Below the pieces are notes generated by a model. It made no database searches. It saw only the letters and a program-made list of their open reading frames with translations, and was not told where the DNA came from. A program made the position numbers and the translations under genes. From Strigamia acuminata (Eukaryota > Arthropoda > Chilopoda > Geophilomorpha > Linotaeniidae), in NCBI GenBank assembly GCA_949358305.1, contig OX442315.1, forward strand, positions 248,001-312,000: a stretch of DNA of 64,000 nt, given 5' to 3'. This document shows, piece after piece, positions 10,540 to 22,290 of the stretch; positions within the stretch are counted from its first letter, which is position 1, and the number at the start of each line of letters is the position of its first letter.

Positions 10540-13097
10540 ATGTTCAACGAAATAGCGAAACTGTTTTCCAAAAATATTTATATTACATTAAAATTGGATG
10601 ACACGAATGAACGGTAATTTAATTCAACCGGAGAATTTGTGAATGTTTCATTTATTTTATTTTGTTTTGTTTTATTTTTACTTTTATAATTTGTGCAGGC
10701 GAAGCCACATTACGGTGAGCGTGGAATTGCACACGATAACGTCGCCGTTTCCGAGGAAAGAATTGAAATTGCGCTTAACGGACGAAACGGATTTGTTTTT
10801 TTATTTCTCCTTGATCATCACCGAAGAGGATTTTCAATGGTCAGTTAGTTTAATTCGATTTAATTCAATTCAAATTCATGTTTTTATTCCATTTAACAGT
10901 CTGAAAAGCCAGCAAGGGTTGCTCGTCGATTTTTCACTTTTTCCACAAAAATTCATCAATTTGTTGGAGCTTTGTAACCAGGAGGAAACGAAAGAAAATC
11001 CCAAGTAATGATTTCAAATTTTAATGAAATATTTTAATGAAATACTCTTTTTTGTTTTTTTGTAGGTTTGTTTTGGTCTTTTCAAGATCGCATCTGAATT
11101 CGACGTCGACTTGTGGCCGTCTGGACGTGGTCGAAACGAATTTATTCAAACATCTTACGCATTTGTCTCTTAATTTTGTCCAAGGTTCCGATTCAGAAGT
11201 GAAAAATTATTTGGCTCGTTGTTTGCAGGACACCAAAGTAATTTAATTTAATTTAATTTAAAGTTTTTAAATTAATTAAAATGAAATTTATTTGACAAGG
11301 ATTGTTATGGGAAACTGGAAAAGCAACTCGCTGCTACGGAAAACGATTTATTCCAGAGATTGCAACGGACTCAGGAATGCTTGGACCGAAAAACGACCGA
11401 GTTCGATCGGTTGAGCGTCGAAACGAACCAAAGGATCGAGTCGAGCAATTCGCGATTTGTGCTGGAGATGCGGCAAGAGCGCGAAAACAATCAACAAGTA
11501 GAGCAAACGTTAATTAAATTTATTATTTAATAATAGTTGATTTAATTTTTGTTTTGTTTAGAGATGTAACGAGCTGCAAGCGCGAGTTGACGGAGAGAAA
11601 AAAGATTTGCAGTCGAAACACAAGAAAACGTGCTTGCAACTCGAGTCGAAAATCAATTATTTGGAACGGAAAGCGAGCGAATTGGATGCACGCAAGTGCG
11701 AATTGGAGAACACCGAGAGAGACTTGCGAGCCCGACTGGACAAGTCCGAAGACGAGAGGAAGCGCGTCGGGGAAGAAGTGGAAAATGTGAATCGCCGCAA
11801 CGCGATTCTCGACAAGAGCGCCGAAGAAAGAGAGAACTTGATTAAGTCGTTGAGGACGAGAAATGGAGGGTTGGAACAGGAAGTGAAAAATTTACAGGAA
11901 GTGAATGCCAAACAGCAGAATGTTTACGAGTTGTTGCTGGATCAGAAAGTAAAAAAGAAATATTTTCCTTAATTTTATTTAATTCTTTTTTTAAAATTTT
12001 AAAAATTTTAAAAATTTTCAAATATTAAAAGCGAAAACTTGACGTTTGTTGTCAAGAGCAACTGGTCGATCGTAACAATTTGGATGCGGCGGTGAAGGAA
12101 TTGACCGAAGACGTGGACAAAGCGAACGAAATCATCAGGAAATTGCAGCACGACGTCAAAGTCTATCAGGGAAAAGTATTTTGAAGAAAGGCTCGAAAAT
12201 TGGAGCAATTTCTTTCTATGTTTTCGTTCGTTTTAAATAGGCAAAAGTGGGCTCACAAATTGCCCTCGAGCAGGAGAAGTTGATCAAGGAGAAGGATTTG
12301 TTCGTGGGGAAATTGCACGCGGATTTGGCGTCGACCGCCGAGAAATTGGGGACGACCCAAACCGAGTTGAGGGACGCAACGGCGAAGGTGGAGAGCGCGA
12401 ACGAGAAAATCGAAAAGTTGCAAAAGGATTTGAAAACGAACGAAAAGGGTTTTTTAAACAAAAAATTAGCGAGTAATTATTTGATTTAACTGTATTTAAT
12501 TTTAGTTATTGATTGGCTGAACAAACAGCTGAATGAAAGGAACGCGCTGCAGCAAAAGGGAGCGCTGCTTGCGAAGCAACAGCAACTGATCAGACCCGTA
12601 AGTGGACGAATATGTATTTCTTAGAAATGAGTTTAGTTGTTTTTCATTCTTGTTTGTTAGATGCATCATTCGGCGGAACCTTTGCGCCAACATCAACCGT
12701 GCGGGCTTTACGGGCAAACTGCACCAAACGTGATTTCACCCGATTTTGGCTATTTTACGCCTATCGTGAAGGCCAATCAGGGAAAGGAGGTTAATAAGGA
12801 AAAGTAATTGTGCAATTGCGAAGGAAAGTAAAAGATCTACAAATGCATTTTAAATTTCGTTGTAGCGATGCGCCGTTAGATTGCAAGTATTTTGAGCCGA
12901 AGGGAGCGGCGAAAAAAGATGACGGCAAAGCGACGAATGTGGAAAAGAATAAGGAAAAGCAACAATCATCCGCTCAAGGGCAAATTAGGAAATCGATGCC
13001 TTTGAAAAGCAATCGGATTGCAAAAAATGATTTGTTGTTGCCCACTTCGTCTTATTTTCCAAAATCCAGCACGACTGGGGTTGGAACTGTGAAATAA
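10540..13097 (+). CDS. SASS6: Spindle assembly abnormal protein 6 homolog
   Basis: Eleven exons: 10540-10613, 10699-10839, 10900-11004, 11066-11237, 11300-11497, 11562-11948, 12032-12175, 12241-12448, 12506-12597, 12661-12803, 12866-13097, all in phase, 631 residues (human 657). SAS-6 builds the nine-fold cartwheel of the centriole. Residues 1 to about 165 form the globular head, ending in the PISA-type segment ([22 protein letters not shown]). Next is a long charged coiled coil through about residue 500, including the conserved [13 protein letters not shown] and [11 protein letters not shown] motifs. The tail is Ser/Lys-rich and disordered. The [19 protein letters not shown] stretch is diagnostic of the family. 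AATAAA lies at 13127-13132, only 107 bp before the next gene's ATG. Confidence 0.95.
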
Positions 13098-13239
13098 ACT
13101 AAAAAGTGTAATTAATTCTTCTTAGAAATAAACAATTGTACAATTTTGAGGTTATTTGTGTGGTAGATCCCGACGTAGTTATAAAATGCACCGCGAGGCG
13201 ACGGTGTATCGTGGGTAGGGTATTGTTTAAGAAATAAAT

Positions 13240-16200
13240 ATGGCGGGAAGATGGAAAGTAATGTGCGATAAATTATCGTACGATCGAACTTTAAAAGAAA
13301 AATGGAAGTTTTCTCATCAGTTTGTGTATTCGTGCGTGGCCGCAATGTACACTTTTACAACTGTGATGGAGTTTTCTCGTTTGGTTTTCACATGGGGCGG
13401 TGAGATTAATTACAATTTACAACTCCTTGCCAAAAAAATGGCATATCCCTATTTTTGAAACTTTTAATATTTGAAATTTCTCAGAAACTATTTCTCACAA
13501 TGAAAAATGGTTTTAGGAGGATTTAAAGGATTGTTAGAGCTATTATTTCGTTAAAAGTTTTTTGGAAAAAAATGAATAGTTAAAAAGAAAAAAATTAAAA
13601 ACTCTAAAAAGTGACAATTTACAATATTTCTCATAACTTGTAAACAGAATGAGATAAAATTAAAAACTAAACAGATTTGAGACCGTCTATATTCCAGGAA
13701 ACCTTTCTAAATTGGATGTATGGGTCTCCAAGGCCCTCAAAAAAAGGCGTAATGGAGCTATGTAAAGGGGTAGACAGCCACTATTTTTCAAAAAATTGTG
13801 GCGAGCACAACTGTTGACGACTACGACACAATAATGCTTCAATGCTAAAGTTTCGTTTCGATTCGTCAACAGTTGTGCTCGCCACGATTTTTTGAAAAAT
13901 AGTGGTTGTCTACCCCTTTACATAGCTCCATTACGCCTTTTTTTGAGGGCCTTGGAGACCCATACATCCAACTTAGAAAAGTTTCCTGGAATATAGACGG
14001 TCTCAAATCTGTGTAGTTTTTAATTTTATCTCATTCTGTTTACAAGTTGTGAGAAATATTGTAAATTGTCACTTTTTGGAGTTTTTAATTTTTTTCTCTT
14101 TAACTATTCATTTTTTCCAAAAAACTTTTAACGAAATAATAGCTCTAACAATCCTTTAAATCCTCCTAAAACCATTTTTTATTGTAAGAAATAGTTTCTG
14201 AGAAATTTCAAATATTAAAAGTTTCAAAAATAGGGATATGCCATTTTATTGGCAAGGAGTTGTACTGTTAGGATATAATCGGATTAGTTTACTTGTTCAC
14301 CACCAGGTTTGTTTGTTTTTCAATATCTAATTCTGCTTTTAACCGTCGGGTTCCCCATGATGTACGTCGAAGGCGTTTTAGGACAATTTTCAAATTGCAG
14401 TCCCGTTTACGTCTTCAACATTTGTCCGGCAGCTGTCGGTAAAAAAAAAATATGTTTGAAAAAATAAATTTAGAAAAGATTGGTGTTGGGTGCAGGGTTA
14501 GGAATCGGAATCGTCCTTTACGCATTTATTACGAGTTTGTATCATTACGTGTTTGTTCTCTATTCGCTCACGTACGCGTATTTCTCGTGTTTTCCCAATC
14601 TGCCGTGGGCCGCTTGTTCCGATTGGTGGAATCCGAGTGAAAATTGTTTCGTCGTTGGAAAAAAGGTGAAATTGATTTTTAATTTAATTTAATATAATTT
14701 AATTTTTGAATTTTGAATTTTGAAAGTTGGTGTTGCCGTCTTGCGACGGGTTGGCGAAATCTAATTTCACCTTTGGCAGGGTGCATGCAGTTGGTGCTGA
14801 TTATGAATGTCAACATTGGATGTCGTCGGCCGAAGAATTTTGGCGGTAAATTTAAAATTTGTCGCGTTTTTTATACAAATATAATTCGATTTTGGTTTCA
14901 GTCGTTACATTTTAGGAGAACACAGGAACGAGTCGTTTTCTTTGTCTAACATTTCGTGGGTTTTTGCTGCGTTGATCGTTTTGTTTTGGATTCTCTCGTA
15001 CTTGGTTTCGACCAAAGGAATCAACGTCATAGCCAAGGCAAGAATAAGAAAAGCGAAGAAAACTAAATAAGTCTGAATAAATTGTTGAATAGATTAGCGT
15101 GTTTCTCGTACTGTGCACATCCGTGCTGCTCATCGTTTTGTCCATATTCTCAATGACTTTGACCGGCGCGTCAAGAGGCCTCGTGCAAGCTTTTGCCCCC
15201 AAATTTGATTCAATTATCAAAATGAACGTAAGTTATTAATTCTAATGCTATGTTCACACTTAAACCACTTTTGTACAAAACCAGCCACTTTTGTAGAAAA
15301 CCTGTGTTCACACTACCAAAGGTTTTCTAGAACTCAAAACAAGATGGCGGACTTTTCTACAACTCAAGTTGTAGAAAAGTTTTCTTAAACTTGACGTCAC
15401 AACTGCAAACCACGCCTCCATTGCGTCATGTGACTGATCCTAGGCAAATCCAAAAAATAAAATGGATGCCAATTAAACTTTTAAGGCAACTTTCGGCATT
15501 AAAATAAAGCACTTTCAAATGCATCAAAAAATTAATTCAATACATCAAAAGATGGAGATTAAAACGACCTTTCTTTTAAAAAAAAGAACGTATTTCTAGC
15601 CCTAATGGTTCGTGAAATACGAACGGAAATGTGTTTTGTTCGTTTCGATAGAGTGGAAATAGATCGCGCACTTTCGTTTTGACCCCAAAATTAAAAAAAT
15701 ATGTCGGTTTACTAAACTGGCATCCCTCTTTCTTTTAAAAAAAAGTAGAAGTTTCTATCTTTAATAGATAATTAGCTACGAGCAACAATGCAAACCCCTA
15801 ACAATCTGACACTTGTACAAAACTATCCTTAAGTGTGAACAATTGATTTCAGATTTGTAGAACTTAGACTTGTAGAAAATGATAAGTTCTAGAAAAGTGG
15901 TTTAAGTGTGAACATAGCATCATACCGATTTATTTTTGTTAGCAGAGCTAACTAATGCAGTGGAAATAAACATAACTCATGTTTAAACTTGGAGCAAAAA
16001 TAACAGAGTGATTTTAATAAACTCAGAAAACTTAAAAGATGATACATTAGATCATGTGACCAAAATAATAAACAAAGAACAAATCATATAAGTATTATTA
16101 GGTTGATTATTCACAAAGTATTATTGAAAGAATAAATCTTTAACACAAAAATGTAATGGGACAAATGGCACTATTTTAGTGCTTATTTCTAACAATTTTG

Positions 16201-19200
16201 TAATACTGTTTTATTCATTTGTTTCAGAGCTGGAAAGAAGCTGCCGTTCATGTAATAGGATCGTTGAACATTAATTATGGGATTTTGGCCACGTGTAGCA
16301 GTTTGAATCACTTTAATCACACCTTATACAGGTAGAAAGATTTATTTATTATTTTTACCGTATTTACAGTATTGTTATTATTCGTATTATTTGTATTTGT
16401 AAAGGGATTTGGTGATTTTGTGTTTGCTGGTGGTGGCCACTTCGTTGTGCGCTTGCACGTTCGTGTTCTGCCTGGTGGGAAATTTGGCTTTCAGGTTGCA
16501 AAAAACAATGGACGAGTTAATGCCGAGTGATACGTGGAGTTTGTGCTTCGTTCTGATTCCGCAAGCCTTGTCCAACGTGTTGTGGCCTCAGCTCTGGAGT
16601 TTTGTGTTTTTTTCCTTTTTGTCTCTGCTGCCATTCGCTTTTCACGTATAGTTTAAGTAGTTAGTCAAGAGTTTAGAGTTTAGAGAGAGATTTTTGCAGT
16701 TTGCACTCATCCAAGCGGTTTTGATGTCCATTTTCGACGGAGTGCCTCTTTTGAAATCGGTGCGCAAGTGGATTTGTTTTTCGTACTGTCTCTTCGCGGC
16801 TGCCGTAGGATTGGCTTTCTCCACTCACGTGATTCCATTCGAAACGGAAATTTGGAAATTTGTGTCTGATTCGATTCGATTCGATTCATTTATGTTTAGA
16901 ACGGGAAAAATATTTACGAGTTCATGAAGATTTATTGCTCGCCCAGCATCCCGTTTTCCTTTTTGTTTGCGGTCGGTAAAATCATCATCGTCACATGGAT
17001 TTACGGTAATTTTGGGTAGAAGTACACTTTACGGGTGACTCGAATTTTCATTGTTGCTGCTGTTGTTGTTGCTGACTTAATGACGGGTATTTCGCCAGCG
17101 CTCCGCGCATAAAATCTGTGACAATGTTCTTTCGGCGCAAATATTTTACAATACTTGGTCGAGAAAAGCTATGTCAAACTACTAAAAGCTCACGAGAACA
17201 AGTTTAACAATTAATGAAAATGAAATTAGGTATGAGTGTAAATAACATGGAGTCGCGTGTTTTCTCAAATCAGGTAACATTTATTCCATATAACTTTGTT
17301 ATATAAATACTAAGGTCGACAAAATGACCGAATGAAAATAGGAATGTTGTCCTTGGGCTCCAAAATAGATAGGTCAGTATATCTTATTCACATGGAGAAA
17401 AGATGTCATCATTTGTCGGACTGACTGGTCCTTGGTTCGGTCTGTAATGGCGGTATCCGAGGAGTGCGGTTGACTTTTCCACATCGTCACACTGGGATAG
17501 TGTTTGGTTTAAATGCCTGTACCAAACATTTACCCAATTGATCATATGTAAATATCTACGATATTTGCATCTGTTAACCTCGTCGTAAATTGCGTGGGTT
17601 ACTCATAATCTTGGTTAACAATTATGTCGTAAAAATTCATCACTTTGATTCTAATGACAATTCAATGTCACGCATAACTTGTAAAGTATATGCCGTGTGC
17701 CAAATGTCATTACGTCTCGGCTAGGTTACAAGCACGCAAATTTGGTTGTCATTTGCATGTTGTAATGTTTACTTCCGGTTCTGCGTCGGGTGAGTTCTTT
17801 ATCGTGAGTGAAACTTCGTTTTACATCATGATACGATGAAGTGATTTATTCAACTGAGTTGACTAAATCTAATACTGTAAAAGGTACAAAAATATGAAAT
17901 CCCACCGGGTCCGAACGGTAAACATCATCCATCGCTCAGCCCGGTATCCTCGCGATCACACAGTCGCCGTCTGCCTCACAGGACTTGGCGGTAAACCTCA
18001 TCCATTGCTCAGTCCCGCGGCGTCACTTAGCCTAGCGAGTACTAAATGCCCGTCCAGGCCTGATTCCTCGCCAGTCCGAGCGGTCATGACCACAGGTGAA
18101 GATGGAGGTTTCTTCACCCAGGGTCGTACTCACGAAACACAACATTATTCGTGGCTTCAACCTCAATCAAAGGTTGGTGATGCGCTATCGTTTCGATAGC
18201 ACCCAAAGGTTGTCTCTCAACAACCCGCATTTCACCACAGGTCATGGTAAGCAGCACCATTTAAGGCGGGGAATGCATATATAAATATATGCAGGCTCAA
18301 GTAAGTAAGTGTTCAACAAATATCATGACAAGAGCGAGCTACTTCCTGTTGCAAGGGAATATATGCTCTTGGTGAACAATGAGTTGTCCAATGCTCCGAT
18401 GGGGACATGAGTCCTCGGAATCCCTCCAATCACTGAGTGTAGAGGTTGGATACTGAGGCCACTTGCCTAATTAGATGACTTCCAGATGTTAAACAGAAAC
18501 TGGATACCCAGGACCTAGCTTTCTGTCAGGTCAGGACAGGAACTGGATAGTGGGGACACATTTTGGATTAAGTCTTTGACTCAATCCACAGGGTGCCCAT
18601 AATTGGTGCAGGTGCATGAAGGTGAGTCATCCTTTAGCTTGGGTTTATGATAAATTCTCTGAATATTATCATAAAATCATCAAATAACTATTCTTCTGTG
18701 AATAAATAATCAAGTGATCTGTTGTAAGTGTTAAACTGGCATAAAACTAAGTTTTATCCAGTTTATACTCGAATTTTGTGATTCTAGTTGAAATATGGCG
18801 CTCAAACCGAACAGTGCCATCTATTGACGAATTTAGTCATAATGACGTAACCGTCACAAATCGAAATAAGAAGGATGGAAAACATCACATGGTCTTCAAT
18901 AAGCTTGTTAACCCGATCCGATCCGATCCGCTCCTCCGCGGATTTGATCCGCAATCCGCGGATTGATTGCGGATTGGATCGGATCGGATCGGCCAATCAG
19001 GGAATGCGGATCGGATTGGTTCCGCATTTTCCGATCCGCACTATTTTCGGATCGGATGCGGATTGGCCAGAAATCCGATCCAATCCGATCTGTTAACAAG
19101 CTTAGTCTTCAACACAAGGTCACGATGAGTGAAGGTAGACCATTTCGAAAATTTTTGTTTTTTTTGGGTTGGGTTGCCTTAACTTAACCTAACCTAACCT

Positions 19201-20608
19201 AACCTGACCTAACCTGGCCTAACCTAATCTAACCTAACCTAACCTAACCTAACCTAACCTCAGAGAATTGCATTGGGTACCCGTACCCGTACGTACCCGT
19301 AGAGTACGGGCGGGTACGGGTACAGGTCTCGCGGGTATGCGCGGGTACGCGTTTTTACGACGTTAACGCCACGCCGTGGCGCTAGCGTCGTAAATTAAAT
19401 ATGTACATTATACGATTCACTTCACGTTGCACGTGTGTCGTGTGTATACATTACATTGTGCATTGTTCACGCCACGACCACTTTTACACTATTACGATTA
19501 AAATAACACAACAATATGCAGTCCTCCTCATCCTCGTCGTCGTCGCCAAAAGTTGTTAATTCTTTCAAGACTTCAGTCCAAAAAGATTTACTTAAGCCGC
19601 ATCCGATGCTGTATGGGCGAACCTAACCTAACCTAACCTAACCTAACCGGCGAAAAATTTCAGATAATGTGGGTCGGCCCGGTCGGGTCTAGTCGCCAGT
19701 AAAGTGTACTGCCAGCGCTCCCAACAATGAAAATTCGAGTCGCCGTAAAGTGTACTTCAGCCTAATTTTGATATTGTTGGCTTTTCTAGTTTTCTGTTTA
19801 CTGTGTTTTTTGTAGGATGGGGAAATTTTCTGCACGATGCGGAGTTTATGCTCGGATTGAAACATTCGTGGCTGCTTACAATTTGTTTGTCGTTTGTAGA
19901 TCCGTTTGCCATATTTGTGCGTACAGTTTGGAGTTGGCTGTTTTAGGACAACTCAAACATATCTTCACATTTTCTGTATATGAACAAATTGTACATGAAC
20001 TTGTCATGCAGGGAATGTGAAGATTTCGTTGTAAAAAGTGTTAGTGAAGAAATGTTTATTTTCTATAGTTTCTTTTTATCCACTGTGCGTGCGATTTTTG
20101 CCTGGACGCTTCAACCATAACAGCGGAGTATCCTTTGTGGGCTCAATTTATCGGCTGGTTTTTAATTGTCATGCCGGTATTACCAAGCGTCATCTGTTTT
20201 GTCTGTGATGCGAAGAAACATCGAAAACATAAGGTTAAAATGAGGTATTATTGGTGCGTGTTTGTTTGTAATTTTCTATTGGTTCAGGAAGGAGTGTTGA
20301 GTGGATTTGAAGCTACACACGCTTGGGGACCTTCGAATGCAATCATCTATCAAGACTATTACGAGTGGTTGCGAGAAAGAGCCGAATACTCGTCGGCTGT
20401 TTCAACCGGGCACAAGCACAGGCACAGAAGAAGATTGACGGACGATGAAATCATTCAACGACGAAAAGCTGCAGTCAGGCGAAGATTGTCGGTAGTTACG
20501 GACAGTCTGATGAAAGTTAAGGCCAGGGGATTCGAAATGCACTCTGTCGATACACAAGTGATAAATGAGTCCAAAAGTCGTTCCGATTTGGCCGGACAAG
20601 TGAGTTGA
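13240..20608 (+). CDS. Divergent SLC6-family (neurotransmitter:sodium symporter fold) transporter
   Basis: Thirteen exons: 13240-13399, 14307-14438, 14496-14665, 14727-14845, 14902-15037, 15093-15227, 16228-16331, 16405-16645, 16700-16828, 16900-17005, 19816-19916, 20069-20233, 20288-20608; 672 residues. Family signs: MMYVEGVLGQFS after TM2, LPWAACSDWWNPSENC in a short extracellular loop 2, SAEEFWRRYIL, a TM6-like SLNINYGILATCSSLNHFNH, and YPLWAQFIGWF near TM12. The substrate is unknown. TM1 lacks the usual GNVWRFPY core and reads VMEFSRLVFTWGG instead, so sodium and substrate sites may be altered; an orphan or non-transporting member is possible. Exon 5 ends in AAG|GCAAGA, a GC-AG intron. 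The 2.8-kb intron 10 and introns 1 and 6 are filled with transposons. AATAAA lies at 20795-20800. Confidence 0.85.
13420..14262. mobile_element. 843-bp foldback element with 400-bp arms (SLC6 intron 1)
   Basis: Left arm 13420-13820 and right arm 13863-14262 are near-perfect reverse complements around a 42-bp loop. The ends read CAACTCCTTGCC and GGCAAGGAGTTG. A TA dinucleotide flanks each side (13418-13419 and 14263-14264), as expected for the Tc1/mariner superfamily. There is no transposase. The few arm mismatches that I see suggest a recent origin or arm-to-arm gene conversion. Transcribed in the pre-mRNA it would form a very long hairpin. Confidence 0.88.
15245..15920. mobile_element. MITE with ATGCTATGTTCACAC ends (SLC6 intron 6)
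   Basis: The ends are inverted repeats of about 30 bp: ATGCTATGTTCACACTTAAA at the left and its complement at the right (ending 15920). A second copy of the same roughly 670-bp family, about 90% alike by eye, lies at 57101-57768 in a SCYL2 intron. I could not identify a target duplication. There is no coding capacity. Confidence 0.8.
18900..19104. mobile_element. hAT-like MITE with GGATC-rich core
   Basis: The 205-bp element begins TAAGCTTGTTAAC and ends GTTAACAAGCTTA. Perfect 8-bp duplications GTCTTCAA flank it (18892-18899 and 19105-19112). The core is a self-complementary array of CGGATC/GATCCG steps, able to fold along its whole length. It is non-coding and nested inside the larger transposon relic. 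Confidence 0.88.
19183..19260. repeat. Interstitial telomere-like AACCT array
   Basis: About 15 near-perfect copies of AACCT (TTAGG on the other strand), with a few variants such as GACCT and GGCCT. TTAGG is the ancestral arthropod telomere repeat, and this tract is the main clue to the organism group. Confidence 0.9.
19620..19647. repeat. Second short interstitial AACCT tract
   Basis: Five perfect AACCT units plus a partial unit, about 360 bp from the first tract and in the same orientation. Confidence 0.85.
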
Positions 20609-20831
20609 AATGACTTACAAGTTAGTAGCAACTACAGAGTAGAAGCCACTGTTGAAGGGTTGAAGGCACATGGCATTGCAGAGTGTTTTGATTATTTAAT
20701 TTTCAAATGTTTCAAAATATTAATTCTAATTGGAAAATGTTAATTAAAAAATATTTTTGGTTGCTGAGCTGCGTTTTGAAGGCTGAATTAATTAAATAAA
20801 AGGAGATATCTACAGTATAAATTTAAGTCAA

Positions 20832-20914
20832 ATGTCACACACCATGCTATTATCGTTAATTTGCTATGAAACGCAGAAACCGCAAATTAACAATAATAGT
20901 ATGGTGTGTGACAT
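20832..20914. other. 83-nt hairpin downstream of the SLC6 gene
   Basis: The arm ATGTCACACACCATGCTATT (20832 onward, 33 nt to 20864) pairs with 20882-20914 around a 17-nt loop. The two mismatches become G-U wobbles on one strand. Size and shape fit a microRNA-like precursor or a very small MITE. It lies about 220 bp after the stop codon and just past the poly(A) signal. Confidence 0.6.
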
Positions 20915-21465
20915 GCAAATCGAATCTTTGAATTTGTGTTTCTTGCGATGTGTACATTAGCAGATAAATTACTTTGGCCTTTGGTACAGTAAGTGGTAAA
21001 CAGCATATAGCGGACAGAAAGAAATGTGCAGCATTAACCCAACTTCATTACTCATGTAAGTTAAGTAAGAATAATATACTCTACAAGTACTTGTATTAAA
21101 CACTATGCACTGAATTTTCGCAAAAATACGTGTAAACAGTTAGTCAAGTAGTGCCATCTAGTGTTAGTTATTTGATTCACTACCCATAATGCTTTGTATC
21201 GTATCATACATCATATTCTGTAGTCATCCATCTCTATTAAACCTAAGTTATCTGTTTGCTGTGGTTTACCTCAATACTCACATCTTACATACGTTAAAAA
21301 ATGCACTTTTCTAGGTGTGAAATGCAAGTGCTTATATCTTTTAAGCTACTTTACACGTGGAATAATTGAAATGTATTAACATTGACATTTTATTTATTCA
21401 TTTATTCATTTATTCATTTATTCATTTATTCATTTAAAAATGGATAGATTTCTTATCTTATAATA

Positions 21466-21795
21466 ATGAATGGGAAACGTGAAAACAGAGTTTACACTTT
21501 GTACACTTTGCGAGAGCCCAAACTGAAGCGTAGAATAAAAGAAAAAGAAAAAGAAAGACGAAGACGTGCTGGCGCTGGCCCTGGCGCTGGCGCTGGGCAG
21601 AAGAGACTGAAAAGAAGGGCTGCAGTTGGTTTTTTCACACATCGCTTCATGCTTTGCTTCATTTCATTTGTTGTGTGCATTTGGCAAGTGTCAATCTGTT
21701 TTAGTCGATATGACGTCGAGCCAATCGCCACTTCTCTCGTTATGGAACAAACGGACAACGGCATTAAATTCAGCATACCTATATTAGTATCCTAA
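21466..21795 (+). pseudogene. Possible DEG/ENaC channel N-terminal fragment
   Basis: A 109-codon frame starts with low-complexity Lys/Arg-rich and AGAGPGAGAG sequence. A hydrophobic helix (FMLCFISFVVCIWQVSICF) and RYDVEPIATSLVMEQ follow. A basic N-terminus, one transmembrane helix, then Tyr-x3-Pro-x-x-Thr is the order at the start of degenerin/epithelial sodium channels, where an FPAVTIC motif follows; here FSIPILVS stands in its place. I find no further exons before the next gene, so it would be a fragment. The match is short and this may be chance. Confidence 0.25.
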
Positions 21796-22290
21796 GGTAT
21801 TTTCAGATTTCTCCGACCTCCGGTTGAATTAACAAACCGGTTTTAGTGAGATTTTGTCGTGCACGTTGATTTTGTTTTGTTTCTACACCAGAGGTCGCAT
21901 GAATCGTTACGCGACATTGTGATATATTTTTTTTTTTTATTCTCAAAACGACCTTGTCGGCTCTTTTCAAGTTCAGTTAGTTTGTAGTACGACTTGTGCA
22001 ACACAATAAAGGAAACATTCGTTCAACAGGACTCGCTTTATTTCTAACAGAATCATCCCCATGTTTGTGATGATGTCGTCTGCCCAAATAATTGTTTTGA
22101 CCACTGTTAAGTGTCTCTTTTTTCAGAAAACTGAACATTTGTTAACACATTAAACGTTTAATTTTTTTCTCACTGAAAAATAAGAGAAAATAAAGAGAAT
22201 ATCAGTGAAAAGTCCAATCACTACTGAGCGCTACCGCCCTCTACAGTTCGTTTCCTCGTTGCTGCGTGGTTTATAAAACCCGATTTAAAA

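Larger units (their letters stand above)
17019..19758. mobile_element. About 2.7-kb DNA transposon relic in SLC6 intron 10
   Basis: GAAGTACACTTTACGG (from 17019) is the start of a 37-bp inverted repeat whose complement ends at 19758 (CCGTAAAGTGTACTTC). A CTG/GTT-rich run follows the left end. The interior holds a hAT MITE, two TTAGG tracts, a GGGTACCC-rich stretch (19270-19370), and GC-rich DNA at 17900-18620 that I cannot classify. A short frame at 19516 begins [10 protein letters not shown], continues into VNSFKTSVQKDL and runs into the second TTAGG tract; it might be the start of a lost transposase. No conserved transposase domain is visible. Confidence 0.6.
20609..22290. other. SLC6 to HINT3 intergenic region
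   Basis: Besides the hairpin and the possible ion-channel fragment, this holds an (ATTTATTC)n microsatellite at 21387-21437, a CTCF-like GCCATCTAGTG at 21153-21163, and a poly-T run near 21930. I see no other exon. The HINT3 promoter should lie in the last few hundred bases. Confidence 0.4.
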
